From NCBI RefSeq assembly GCF_004795895.1, contig NZ_CP039250.1, forward strand, positions 248,001-312,000: a DNA stretch of 64,000 bases. The letters run 5' to 3'. This document shows, piece after piece, positions 26,176 through 34,640 of this stretch (positions are counted from its first letter, which is position 1; every line of letters starts with the position of its first letter). Both the position numbers and the translations under genes were made by a program. The DNA is from Sphingopyxis sp. PAMC25046 (lineage in GTDB: Bacteria > Pseudomonadota > Alphaproteobacteria > Sphingomonadales > Sphingomonadaceae). The notes under the pieces are model-generated. The model saw only the letters and a list, made by a program, of their open reading frames with translations, made no database searches and was not told the origin of the DNA.

Positions 26176-28185
26176 ATGCCAAACAAAAACCGTCTTTTCC
26201 GTTCGGTTGCCCTTGCTGCGATGGGTGCGCTGTTGCTGACATCGTGCGGCGGCGGAGGTGGCGGCACGCCGACGCCGAGCCCGACACCGACCCCCACGCC
26301 GACCCCGACCCCGACGGGCAGCGTTTTCCAGATTCCCGCGCTGACCAACCTCACCACCGGCGACATCGAGCGGATCATCGCCCAAGGCGTCGCCGAGGCG
26401 CAGGCGCAGAATTTTCGCGCAGGTTTCGTCGTCATCGACCGCGTGGGCAATGTGCTCGCGGTCTTCGCGATGAACGGCGCCGACCTGAGCTTGCGCACGC
26501 CGCGCGCGCCCGACGGCAGCGCCACCGACCTGCAAGGGCTCGACCTTCCCGCGCCCGCAGCCCTCGCGGGCGGCATATCGAAGGCGCTGACCTCTTCCTA
26601 TTTCTCGTCGGTCGGCGGCGCCTTTTCCAGCCGCACCGCCAACGACATCGTCCAGGAAAATTTCCCGCCGTCGCGCCTCACGCGCGGGCTCGAAAGCGGC
26701 GCGCTGTTCAGCGTCCAGCTTAGCCAGCTTCCCTGTTCGGACGTGTCGCGGCGTTTCCTCGGCGTGGGCGTCCCAGGCAATCTGGCGGGAACGAAGCGCG
26801 GGCCGCTCGGCGTCGGCGCCGATGCGGGCGCCTTCCCGCTCTACAAGAATGGAGCGGTGGTCGGTTCGGTCGCGGTGATCGGCGACGGCGTCTATGGCTT
26901 CGACACCGAATATCGCGAACGCGACACCGATCTGCGCGAGGAAATCGTCGCGCTCGCGGCGACCCGCGGGTTCGAACCCTCCGAGGAAATCCGCGCCGAC
27001 CGCATCAGCATCGACGGCACGCTGCTGCGCTATTCCGAAGCGACATCGGCCGACATCAGGAGCGCAGCATCCGCGGCGCCCGCCTTCGCCTCGATCAACG
27101 GCGTGGTCGGCGCGCTCGTTTCGGTGCGGGGATATTATGACGCGGCAACGGGAATCGTTGCGGGTTCGGTTTATGGCGCCGAGGAATCGGGCGTACGCCC
27201 CGCCAAGGCGAGCGACGGTTATAATGATCCCGACATCTGGGTGGTCAGCGACGGCCAGGGCAATACCCGCTTTCTGCCCAAGGCGGGAACCGACGCCGCG
27301 ACGGTCGCGCAGCCGCTGACCGCCGCCGAAGTGCGCACGATGCTCGTCGAGGCGTTCGACGTCCAGCGCCGCGCGCGCGCGCAGGTTCGCCGCCCGGTCG
27401 ACAACCGCGCACAGAACACGATCGCGGTGGTCGATACAAACGGCGAGATATTGGGGCTTGTCCGCGGCCCCGACGCGCTCGTCGACGCGATCGACGCGGT
27501 GCCGCAGAAGGCGCGCACGACGGTCTTCTTCTCGAACGCGCTCGCCGCTGGCGACCTCTCGGCCAATGGCGACCCCGCGATCCTGCCGTTTGTTAGCGCA
27601 TTCCGGGGCTTTCTGAACGATCCCGGCGCGCTGACCGGGGCGACCGCCTTTTCCGGCCGCGCGGTCGGCAATCTGTCGCGCCCGAACTTTCCCGATGCCG
27701 AGGTCGGGCGGCCGCCGGGGCCGCTTTCGGTGCCCGAGGCGAGCTTCAGCATATTTTCGACCGGGCTGCAGTCGCGGCTGGTGACCCCCGACATCGTCGC
27801 ACATGTCGAATATATACTGGGTGCGCGACCCGCCGACGTGCCGCAAAGCTGTTCGCAAAGCCCGGTGGTTCCGGTGACGGGACGCAACCGCATCAACAAC
27901 GGCCTCACGCTGTTCGCGGGCGGGGTCCCCATCTATCGCGGGGGCCAGCTCGTGGGTGCGATCGCCGCGTCGGGCGACGGCGACGACCAGAGCGACATGA
28001 TCGCCTTCCTCGGCCTATATAACGCCGGACAAAAGCTCGGCACGCTCGGCCCGCCCGATCGTTCGATCCGGTCGGACCAGATCGTCGTCCCGCTTCCCGG
28101 CGGCAGCCAGCGGCTGACCTTCATCGCCTGTCCGTTCGCGCCCTTCGTCGGTTCGAACCAGCAAAATGTCTGCAGCGGGCTATAG
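26176..28185 (+). CDS. Lipoprotein with two GlcG/HbpS-type heme-binding-like domains
   Basis: 669 residues. The signal peptide ends in the lipobox LLTSC, with lipidated Cys24; a Gly run and a Pro-Thr linker (TPTPTPT, residues about 31-48) space the protein from the membrane. Two GlcG-like modules follow: LTTGDIERIIAQGVAEAQAQ with FVVIDRVGNVLAVF, then a second one from about residue 380 (LTAAEVRTMLVEAFDVQ, IAVVDTNGEILGLVRG, and GGVPIYRGGQLVGAIAASGDGDDQ near the end). GlcG/HbpS proteins bind heme or corrinoids. In this operon the protein could ferry or store heme, or act as a redox sensor. Second of four tightly packed genes; the next start is 6 nt away. Confidence 0.87.
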   Translation: MPNKNRLFRSVALAAMGALLLTSCGGGGGGTPTPSPTPTPTPTPTPTGSVFQIPALTNLTTGDIERIIAQGVAEAQAQNFRAGFVVIDRVGNVLAVFAMNGADLSLRTPRAPDGSATDLQGLDLPAPAALAGGISKALTSSYFSSVGGAFSSRTANDIVQENFPPSRLTRGLESGALFSVQLSQLPCSDVSRRFLGVGVPGNLAGTKRGPLGVGADAGAFPLYKNGAVVGSVAVIGDGVYGFDTEYRERDTDLREEIVALAATRGFEPSEEIRADRISIDGTLLRYSEATSADIRSAASAAPAFASINGVVGALVSVRGYYDAATGIVAGSVYGAEESGVRPAKASDGYNDPDIWVVSDGQGNTRFLPKAGTDAATVAQPLTAAEVRTMLVEAFDVQRRARAQVRRPVDNRAQNTIAVVDTNGEILGLVRGPDALVDAIDAVPQKARTTVFFSNALAAGDLSANGDPAILPFVSAFRGFLNDPGALTGATAFSGRAVGNLSRPNFPDAEVGRPPGPLSVPEASFSIFSTGLQSRLVTPDIVAHVEYILGARPADVPQSCSQSPVVPVTGRNRINNGLTLFAGGVPIYRGGQLVGAIAASGDGDDQSDMIAFLGLYNAGQKLGTLGPPDRSIRSDQIVVPLPGGSQRLTFIACPFAPFVGSNQQNVCSGL

Positions 28186-28191
28186 GCGGTG

Positions 28192-30123
28192 ATGGAAGGG
28201 GGCAGCCTTTGGCCGATCATCGCGACGCTTGCGGCGCAGGGCGCGCCCGGCGCCGATGTACCGCCGCCGCCGGTCGATCCGGCGGTCGCCGCCGATGACG
28301 CATCCGAACCCGCGACAACACAGCAGCCCGCCGACGAACTGACCCCGCCGCCGCCGCCCGTCGAATGGAAGGAAACGGTCGGCGACGATCTGATGAGCCA
28401 GATCATCGAGGGCCGCCGCCGACCCGGCTATCGGCCCGATCTTCCCGACCAATTGTCGCAGGACAATGAGGGCGCGCTGCGTCCGCCGCCCCCGCAGGCC
28501 TTTCCGGGGATGGAGGACCAGCTTCCCGTTCCCGACCGCTGGCGCCTCATCGAGACGCTGGGTGTGGTCAAGGAACGCTGGTTCGATCCCTATCACCAAA
28601 ATACGCTGAAGGGCGACCGGCCGATCGACCGCGCGAAGGTGCCGTGGCTGCCGATCAAGGGCGACGACTGGTTCTTTGCGCTGAACGCGGTGTCGGACAG
28701 CGTGCTCGAACCGCGCACCTTCCCGATCCCCGTCGGCATCCAATATCCCGACCGGCCGGGCAGCAACGACGTCTTCGGCCGGCCCGAAAGCCTCGTCGCC
28801 TCGCAGACCTTCATCGTCGGCGCGGCGCTGATCAAAGGCAACACGACCTACAAGCCGCCCGATGTCGAATATCGCCTGACGCTGGCGTACAACCTGAATT
28901 ATGTCGAGGTCCCCGAAAGGCGCATCCTTTTCGTCGAGCCGTCGAAGGGGAAGACGCGCTTCGACAGCTTTCTGGGCGTCCAGGAAGCCTTCATCGACTA
29001 TCATCTGCAGAACACGTCGGATCGCTACGACTTCGATTCGGTGCGCGTCGGTATCCAGCCGTTCCAGGCCGATTTCCGTGGCTTTCTGTTTCAGGACAGC
29101 CAGCTCAGCTACCGCCTGTTCGGCAACCGCGACAACAACCGCATCCAGTATAATCTGGTCGCCGTCTGGCGGCTCGAAAAGGACACGAACAGCGGGCTCA
29201 ACGACCTGACCCAGTCGCCGCGGCGCGACTGGGTCCTGCACGCCAATCTGTATCGGCAGGATTTCCCCTTCGTCGGGCTGACCAGCGAAATTTCGGCGAC
29301 GTGGAACATCAACCGCGAAGCGAACCGCGTCCAGATCGACGACAATGGCTTTCCCGTGCGGCCGGCGCTGATCGGCAATCTGCAGGGCCGCGACTATGAC
29401 GCGATCTATCTCGGCTATGGCGTCGACGGCCGGATCGGCCGGATCAACGTCACCGCGATGGGCTATGCCGCGCTGGGCAGCGACCGCGACAATGTGTTCA
29501 CGGGGCGCAAGGCGGACATCCGATCCTATTTCGGGGCGGCCGAGCTCAGCTACGATCATGACTGGATGCGTTTCCGCCTGTCGGGCCTCTATGCGACGGG
29601 CGACAAGGACCCCTTCGACGACAAGCAGACGGGCTTCGACGCGATCTTCGAAAATCCGGTCTTCGCGGGGGCCGACACCAGCTACTGGATTCGCCAGGCG
29701 GTGCCCTTCATCGGCGGCGGTCGCGCGATCGGGCTGACCGGACGCAACGGCCTGCTCAACTCGCTGCGCTCGTCGAAGGAAGAGGGGCAGTCGAACTTCG
29801 TCAATCCCGGCACGGTGCTGCTCGGCGCCGGCGCCGATTTCGACCTGACACCGCAATTCCGCCTTTCGGCCAACGCCAACCATCTCTGGTTCGACAACAC
29901 CAAGATACTGCAGGTGCTGCGCAGCGAAGGGTCGATCCCGAAAGCGATCGGCTGGGACCTGTCGGCGGCGGCGATCTGGCGGCCGAAGGCGACGCAGAAT
30001 ATCGTCGGGCGGCTCAGCGGCGCGGTGCTGCTGCCCGGCGCGGGGTTCAAGGATCTGTTCGAGAACCAGCGGCGCGACAAGGCCTATGTGTCGATCCTGG
30101 CCAATGTGATTTTGAGTTTCTAG
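28192..30123 (+). CDS. Outer-membrane beta-barrel protein of the cytochrome operon
   Basis: 643 residues. After a Pro-rich, disordered N-terminal region (PPPPVDP and LTPPPPPVEW, residues 20-60) the rest is alternating beta strands with aromatic girdles (VEYRLTLAYNLNYVEV, QLSYRLFGNRDNNRIQYNLVAVWRL, IRSYFGAAELSYDHDWMRFRLSGLYATGD). It ends in SILANVILSF, with the terminal Phe of Bam-inserted barrels. There are no cysteines, so it is not MtrB itself (which has a CXXC), though a similar role as a porin sheath for the cytochromes is plausible. N-terminal secretion signal is weak (MEGGSLWPIIATLAAQG), so the start needs checking; GTG at 28189 is the alternative. Third of four genes. Confidence 0.8.
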   Translation: MEGGSLWPIIATLAAQGAPGADVPPPPVDPAVAADDASEPATTQQPADELTPPPPPVEWKETVGDDLMSQIIEGRRRPGYRPDLPDQLSQDNEGALRPPPPQAFPGMEDQLPVPDRWRLIETLGVVKERWFDPYHQNTLKGDRPIDRAKVPWLPIKGDDWFFALNAVSDSVLEPRTFPIPVGIQYPDRPGSNDVFGRPESLVASQTFIVGAALIKGNTTYKPPDVEYRLTLAYNLNYVEVPERRILFVEPSKGKTRFDSFLGVQEAFIDYHLQNTSDRYDFDSVRVGIQPFQADFRGFLFQDSQLSYRLFGNRDNNRIQYNLVAVWRLEKDTNSGLNDLTQSPRRDWVLHANLYRQDFPFVGLTSEISATWNINREANRVQIDDNGFPVRPALIGNLQGRDYDAIYLGYGVDGRIGRINVTAMGYAALGSDRDNVFTGRKADIRSYFGAAELSYDHDWMRFRLSGLYATGDKDPFDDKQTGFDAIFENPVFAGADTSYWIRQAVPFIGGGRAIGLTGRNGLLNSLRSSKEEGQSNFVNPGTVLLGAGADFDLTPQFRLSANANHLWFDNTKILQVLRSEGSIPKAIGWDLSAAAIWRPKATQNIVGRLSGAVLLPGAGFKDLFENQRRDKAYVSILANVILSF

Positions 30124-30126
30124 CCC

Positions 30127-33100
30127 ATGATGCGCACGCTCCTCTTCCTGTTTATCCTTATGGCGACGGCGCTGTTCGCGGGTGCGGCGGACCTTGGCGC
30201 GGCCGAAAAGGAAAAGCCGGTGAAGGTCGAATATCGCTTCACCCCGCCCGCGCCGCGCGAGCAGGGCGATGCCGAGGTCGCGGCGAAATCGAACGGCTGC
30301 TATTCGTGCCACACGCGCACCGACCAGCCGTCGATGCACGCGACCCCCGCGGTCAAGCTCGGCTGCACCGATTGCCACGGCGGCGATTCACTGTCGCCCG
30401 CCGCCTTCGGCAAGCCCGAGCTCGGTTACAAGCATCCCGACAATATCGCCGCGATGAAGGCCGCGCACCCGCAGCCGACCTATCCGAAGAGCTGGGGCGA
30501 CACCTCGGCCAATCCGGTGCGCAGCTATACATTGCTCAACCGCGAGGCGCCCGAATTCATCCGCTTCGTCAATCCCAGCGATTACCGCGTCGCGCGCGAG
30601 GCGTGCGGGGCGTGTCATCTCGAGGTGATCGAGGCGGCCGAACGCTCGCTGATGTCCACCGGCGCGATGCTGTGGGGCGGTGCGGCGTACAACAACGGCA
30701 TCGTCCCCTATAAGAATTACGTGTTCGGCGAGGCCTATACACGCACCGGCGAAGCGGCGTGCATCCTCTCGCCCTCGTCGCGTCTGACCGCCGAGGAATA
30801 TAAGGAGGCGTGCAAGCCGAGCTTCGGTTTCGACAAGATCCTGACCGATCAGGAGAAAAAGCGCGGCGCGCTCGCCAAAATGTATCCGCTGCCGCGCTGG
30901 AACGTCATTCCGCCCGGCGACGTCTTCCGCGTCTTCGAACGCGGCGGGCGCAACATCAATTCGCAATTCGCCGAGGTCGGCCTGCCGAACCCGACCGGCA
31001 GCATCCAGCGGCTCGAGGAGCCGGGGCGCCCCGACCTCAAACAGTCGAACCGCGGCCCGGGCACGGGCCTGCGCGTCTCGATCCCCGTGCTCAACATCCA
31101 CAAGACGCGGCTCAACGATCCCTTGATGTGGTTCATGGGAACGAACGACCAGCCCGGCGACTATCGCCATTCGGGCTGTTCGGGCTGCCACGTCGTCTAT
31201 GCCAACGACCGCGAGCCGCGCCACAGCCTGACCTATGCGCAGTTCGGCCGCGACGGCGAAACCGCGACGATCGATCCGACGATCGCCGAAAAGAAACGGA
31301 AGCCCGCGGGTTATGGCGACGGACATGGCGGCGAAGACGACCACCAGGCCGGCGGCGGCCATGGTTCGTTGATCGATCCCGCCGATCCCGATGTCCCGGC
31401 GCGCCCCGGATCGCCGGCGCGCGGCGAATCGGGCCATCCGATCAGTCACGCCTTCACGCGCGCGATTCCGACCTCGCAGTGCATGTCGTGCCACATGCAC
31501 CAGCCGAACATCTTCCTCAATTCCTACCTCGGCTACACGATGTGGGATTATGAATCGGACGCGCCGCAGATGTGGCCCGGCCCCGACAATAGTGCGCCGC
31601 GCCCGCCGGGGATGAGCGACGAGGAGTATCAAAAGAAATATAAGGAGCAGCGCTATCCGACCGCCGCCGAGGTCCACAAGGTGCTCGAACGCAATCCCGA
31701 AGGCGCATCGGCGCGCGGTCTCTGGTCCGACGTCGAATTCCTGCGCGACGTCTATGACGTCAACGATACGAACAAGGATACGCAGTTCGCCGACTATCAC
31801 GGCCACGGCTGGAACTTTCGCGGCATCTTCAAGCGCGACCGCAACGGCAATCTGCTGAACGCCGAGGGCAATATGGCGACTTACGGCACCGACACCGCCA
31901 ACATCGTCGACCCGAAGGACCCCGAAAAGTGGCGCAAGAGTTGTAGCCATTATAGCGACGCCAAGGAGCGCGAGCTCTGCCTTGCGAGCGCCGATTCCGG
32001 GAGGCCTGGCGTCGAGGGCAAGTTCGTCCCGCCCGGGCTCAACCCCGGCAAGACGGTTCATATGATGGACATTCACGCCGAAAAGGGCATGCAATGCGCG
32101 GACTGCCACTTCGCGCAGGACAGCCATGGCAACGGCTATATCCAGGGCGAGGTGGCGAACGCGGTCGAGATCGGCTGCAAGGACTGCCACGGCACCGCCG
32201 ACGCCTTCCCGAACCTCTTGACCTCGAACGTCGCGGCGCGGCCGCAGGGGACCAACCTTGCGCTGCTCCGCAATCCCGACGGCCGCCGACGCTTCGAATT
32301 CCAGTATAATGACGATGCCGAGGTGATCGGGCTGATCCAGCGATCGATCGTCGACCCCAAGCTCGAATGGCAGGTCAGCCTGGTCAAACAGGCGGTGACC
32401 CCGGGGCCGCATTTCAACGCCAAGGCGGCGCGCGCCAAGCTGATGGCGCGTTCGGGATCGGACGACGGCAAGTTCGAATGGGGTCCAGGCGTCGCACGCG
32501 AAGACCGCGCGCACGGCGACGACAAGATGACCTGCTTCACCTGTCACCTCTCATGGACGACGAGTTGCGGTGGCTGCCATTTGCCGATCGAGGCGAACTG
32601 GAAGACCACGACGCACCATTTCGAGGGCGAGGAGACGCGCAATTTCGCGACCTATAATCCGCAGGTGGCGCGCGACGAGATGTTCCAGCTCGGCCGGCAT
32701 CAACTCACCAAGCCCGGCGAGCCCGGCCCGAACGGCGAAGCGCGCGGCATCATCACCCCGGTGCGATCGACCTCGGCGCTGGTACTGTCGTCGACCAACG
32801 TCAACCGCGAGCGCATCTATGTGCAGCAGCCGCCGATCTCCTCGGCGGGCTATTCGAGCCAGGCCTTTGCGCCGCATTTCCCGCACACGGTCCGCCGGTC
32901 GGAAACCAAGCAATGCTCGGATTGCCACCTGTCGGCCGCCGACGACAATAATGCGATCATGTCGCAGTTGCTGCTGCTCGGCACCAATTTCGTCAATTTC
33001 GTCGGCCTCAATGTCTGGTCGGGGATGGAAGACGGTTTCCAGGCGACGCGCGTCACCGAATGGGACGAGCCGCAGGCGGTGATCGGCAGCTATCTGCAGA

Positions 33101-34419
33101 AATATGCCTATCCCGACTATTGGAAGCTGCACGTCGAGCAGAATGGGCGCGAGCTCAAGAACTGGGTGCGCGGCAAGATCCTCGACAAGAAGCTGTCGGG
33201 CGAAACCCGCGCGCTCGAGGAATTCGCCAACATCGTGCAGGACACCAGCGGCCGGGTGAACTGCCTCCAGCAGCGCGGCGAATATATGTATGTGGCGGAG
33301 GGCAAGGGCGGTTTCCGCGTCTATGACGTCGCGTCGATCGGCAACAAGGGCTTCTCCGAACGCATCGTCCGCGCCCCCTTCTCACCGATGGGGCACGACA
33401 CGCATGTGAAGACGAAGAACGCGACCTGCATGGCGATCGCGACGACGCAGCCGATCAGCGTGTCGCGCAACGAGAATATCGTGAAGAATTTCCCCGAGAA
33501 TCACGAACAGGCGATGCACGACATCTATCGTTACGCGGTGATCACCGACAGCGTCGAGGGACTGGTGCTCGTCGACATCGACACGATGGCCGACGGCGAA
33601 TTCCGCAACAACAAGCTGAAACGCGCGCTGACATGGAACGAGGGCAATGTCCTTGCGGGCGCGCGGCACATCACGCTCGCGGGCAACATCGCCTATGTCA
33701 CCACCGACGCCGGGCTTGTCGTGCTCGACCTGACGGTGCCGCTCCAGCCGAAGGTCACGGCGCAGCTGCCGCTGACCGATGCACGCGCGAGCGCGGTGCA
33801 GTTCCGCTATCTCTGGGTCACCGACGCCGAGGGGGTGAAGCTGTTCGACGTCACCGATCTGGCGCAGCCGGTCGCGGTGCCCGCAGGCACGGTGCGGCTC
33901 GCCAATGCGCGCAAAATCTATCTTGCGCGCACCTATATGTATGTCGCGGCAAAGGCCGACGGGCTCGTGATCGTCGATGTGACGCGCCCTGCGGCGCCGG
34001 TCGTCTGGCCGGGGCTGACCTTCGGCGGCACGCTCAACGATGCCGAGGATGTGATCGTCGCGTCGACCAACGCCTCGCTGTTCGGCTATGTCGCCGACGG
34101 GCGGAACGGCATCAAGGTCCTCCAGCTCACCAGCCCCGACAATCCGGGGCTCTACGGCTTCTCGCCCAAACCGACCCCCGAACTGATCGCCTGGGCAAAG
34201 ACGCCGTCGCCGGCGCTCGCGCTGTCGAAGGGGCTCGACCGCGACCGCGCGGTCGACGAGACGGGCGGCCAGATGGCGGTGTTCGGCCGCCTCGGCTCGC
34301 GTCCCTTCACGCGGGGCGAGATGGAGAAGCTGTTCCTGAACAGCAAGGGGACCGTGTACAAGGTTCGCGACGAGGTCGACGAGAGCGCGTGGCGGCCGCC
34401 GCTGTTGTACGCGAATTGA
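30127..34419 (+). CDS. Giant decaheme cytochrome c fused to an LVIVD-repeat beta-propeller
   Basis: 1430 residues with a signal peptide (MMRTLLFLFILMATALFAGAADLGAA). Ten CXXCH heme sites lie at about residues 58, 80, 160, 351, 452, 657, 684, 803, 814 and 930. Between them are a His-rich loop (GDGHGGEDDHQAGGGHG, about 398-416) and long non-heme inserts. From about residue 1050 the sequence shows blades of LVIVD type: GFRVYDVASIG, GLVLVDIDTM, GLVVLDLTVP, GVKLFDVTD, GLVIVDVTRP, GIKVLQLTSP, six in all, as in a six-bladed propeller for cell-surface or ligand binding. Fourth and last gene of the operon, 3 nt after the barrel gene. An exposed terminal reductase or an adhesion/electron-transfer protein is likely; direct substrate unknown. 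Confidence 0.9.
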   Translation: MMRTLLFLFILMATALFAGAADLGAAEKEKPVKVEYRFTPPAPREQGDAEVAAKSNGCYSCHTRTDQPSMHATPAVKLGCTDCHGGDSLSPAAFGKPELGYKHPDNIAAMKAAHPQPTYPKSWGDTSANPVRSYTLLNREAPEFIRFVNPSDYRVAREACGACHLEVIEAAERSLMSTGAMLWGGAAYNNGIVPYKNYVFGEAYTRTGEAACILSPSSRLTAEEYKEACKPSFGFDKILTDQEKKRGALAKMYPLPRWNVIPPGDVFRVFERGGRNINSQFAEVGLPNPTGSIQRLEEPGRPDLKQSNRGPGTGLRVSIPVLNIHKTRLNDPLMWFMGTNDQPGDYRHSGCSGCHVVYANDREPRHSLTYAQFGRDGETATIDPTIAEKKRKPAGYGDGHGGEDDHQAGGGHGSLIDPADPDVPARPGSPARGESGHPISHAFTRAIPTSQCMSCHMHQPNIFLNSYLGYTMWDYESDAPQMWPGPDNSAPRPPGMSDEEYQKKYKEQRYPTAAEVHKVLERNPEGASARGLWSDVEFLRDVYDVNDTNKDTQFADYHGHGWNFRGIFKRDRNGNLLNAEGNMATYGTDTANIVDPKDPEKWRKSCSHYSDAKERELCLASADSGRPGVEGKFVPPGLNPGKTVHMMDIHAEKGMQCADCHFAQDSHGNGYIQGEVANAVEIGCKDCHGTADAFPNLLTSNVAARPQGTNLALLRNPDGRRRFEFQYNDDAEVIGLIQRSIVDPKLEWQVSLVKQAVTPGPHFNAKAARAKLMARSGSDDGKFEWGPGVAREDRAHGDDKMTCFTCHLSWTTSCGGCHLPIEANWKTTTHHFEGEETRNFATYNPQVARDEMFQLGRHQLTKPGEPGPNGEARGIITPVRSTSALVLSSTNVNRERIYVQQPPISSAGYSSQAFAPHFPHTVRRSETKQCSDCHLSAADDNNAIMSQLLLLGTNFVNFVGLNVWSGMEDGFQATRVTEWDEPQAVIGSYLQKYAYPDYWKLHVEQNGRELKNWVRGKILDKKLSGETRALEEFANIVQDTSGRVNCLQQRGEYMYVAEGKGGFRVYDVASIGNKGFSERIVRAPFSPMGHDTHVKTKNATCMAIATTQPISVSRNENIVKNFPENHEQAMHDIYRYAVITDSVEGLVLVDIDTMADGEFRNNKLKRALTWNEGNVLAGARHITLAGNIAYVTTDAGLVVLDLTVPLQPKVTAQLPLTDARASAVQFRYLWVTDAEGVKLFDVTDLAQPVAVPAGTVRLANARKIYLARTYMYVAAKADGLVIVDVTRPAAPVVWPGLTFGGTLNDAEDVIVASTNASLFGYVADGRNGIKVLQLTSPDNPGLYGFSPKPTPELIAWAKTPSPALALSKGLDRDRAVDETGGQMAVFGRLGSRPFTRGEMEKLFLNSKGTVYKVRDEVDESAWRPPLLYAN

Positions 34420-34471
34420 AGGCGAAGCGGGTTTCGGGCGATTGCGGACATAAGGGGGAACAGCCCCTCCC

Positions 34472-34593
34472 CTTCAGGGGAGGGGCAACGTAGACTTGGC
34501 AGCTTGCTGCCTAGTCGTAGTGGGGTGGGGTTTATCGGTGTTGCGCAAGGCCGAGGGACCCCACCCCAACTCCTCCCCTGAAGGGGAGGGGCT
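34472..34593. repeat. Intergenic inverted-repeat element between convergent genes
   Basis: Left arm 34472-34490 and right arm 34575-34593 are exact complements (agcccctccccttcagggg type). Each arm is itself part of a small hairpin such as cccctcccc-ttca-ggggagggg (34474-34495). Inner gtggggtggggtt and accccaccccaac stretches also pair. It resembles REP/MITE-like elements scattered in sphingomonad genomes and can end transcripts from both sides. Confidence 0.75.
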
Positions 34594-34640
34594 TAAATTG
34601 CCGCAACGACAGCTCCCCACCCCGAAACGGACGAAGCCGC

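Noticed and set aside
26278..26319. Short tandem repeat (Pro-Thr codons), considered as a CRISPR or VNTR locus.
   Set aside because: It is an in-frame linker of the lipoprotein; too short and without spacers.
28180..30378. A 732-residue minus-strand frame opposite the beta-barrel gene.
   Set aside because: Arg/Ala/Asp-rich composition typical of antisense frames in high-GC DNA, no domain, and it overlaps a barrel gene with clear features.
30388..32547. A 719-residue minus-strand frame opposite the giant cytochrome.
   Set aside because: Antisense shadow: no recognisable motif, while the plus strand holds ten heme sites in frame.
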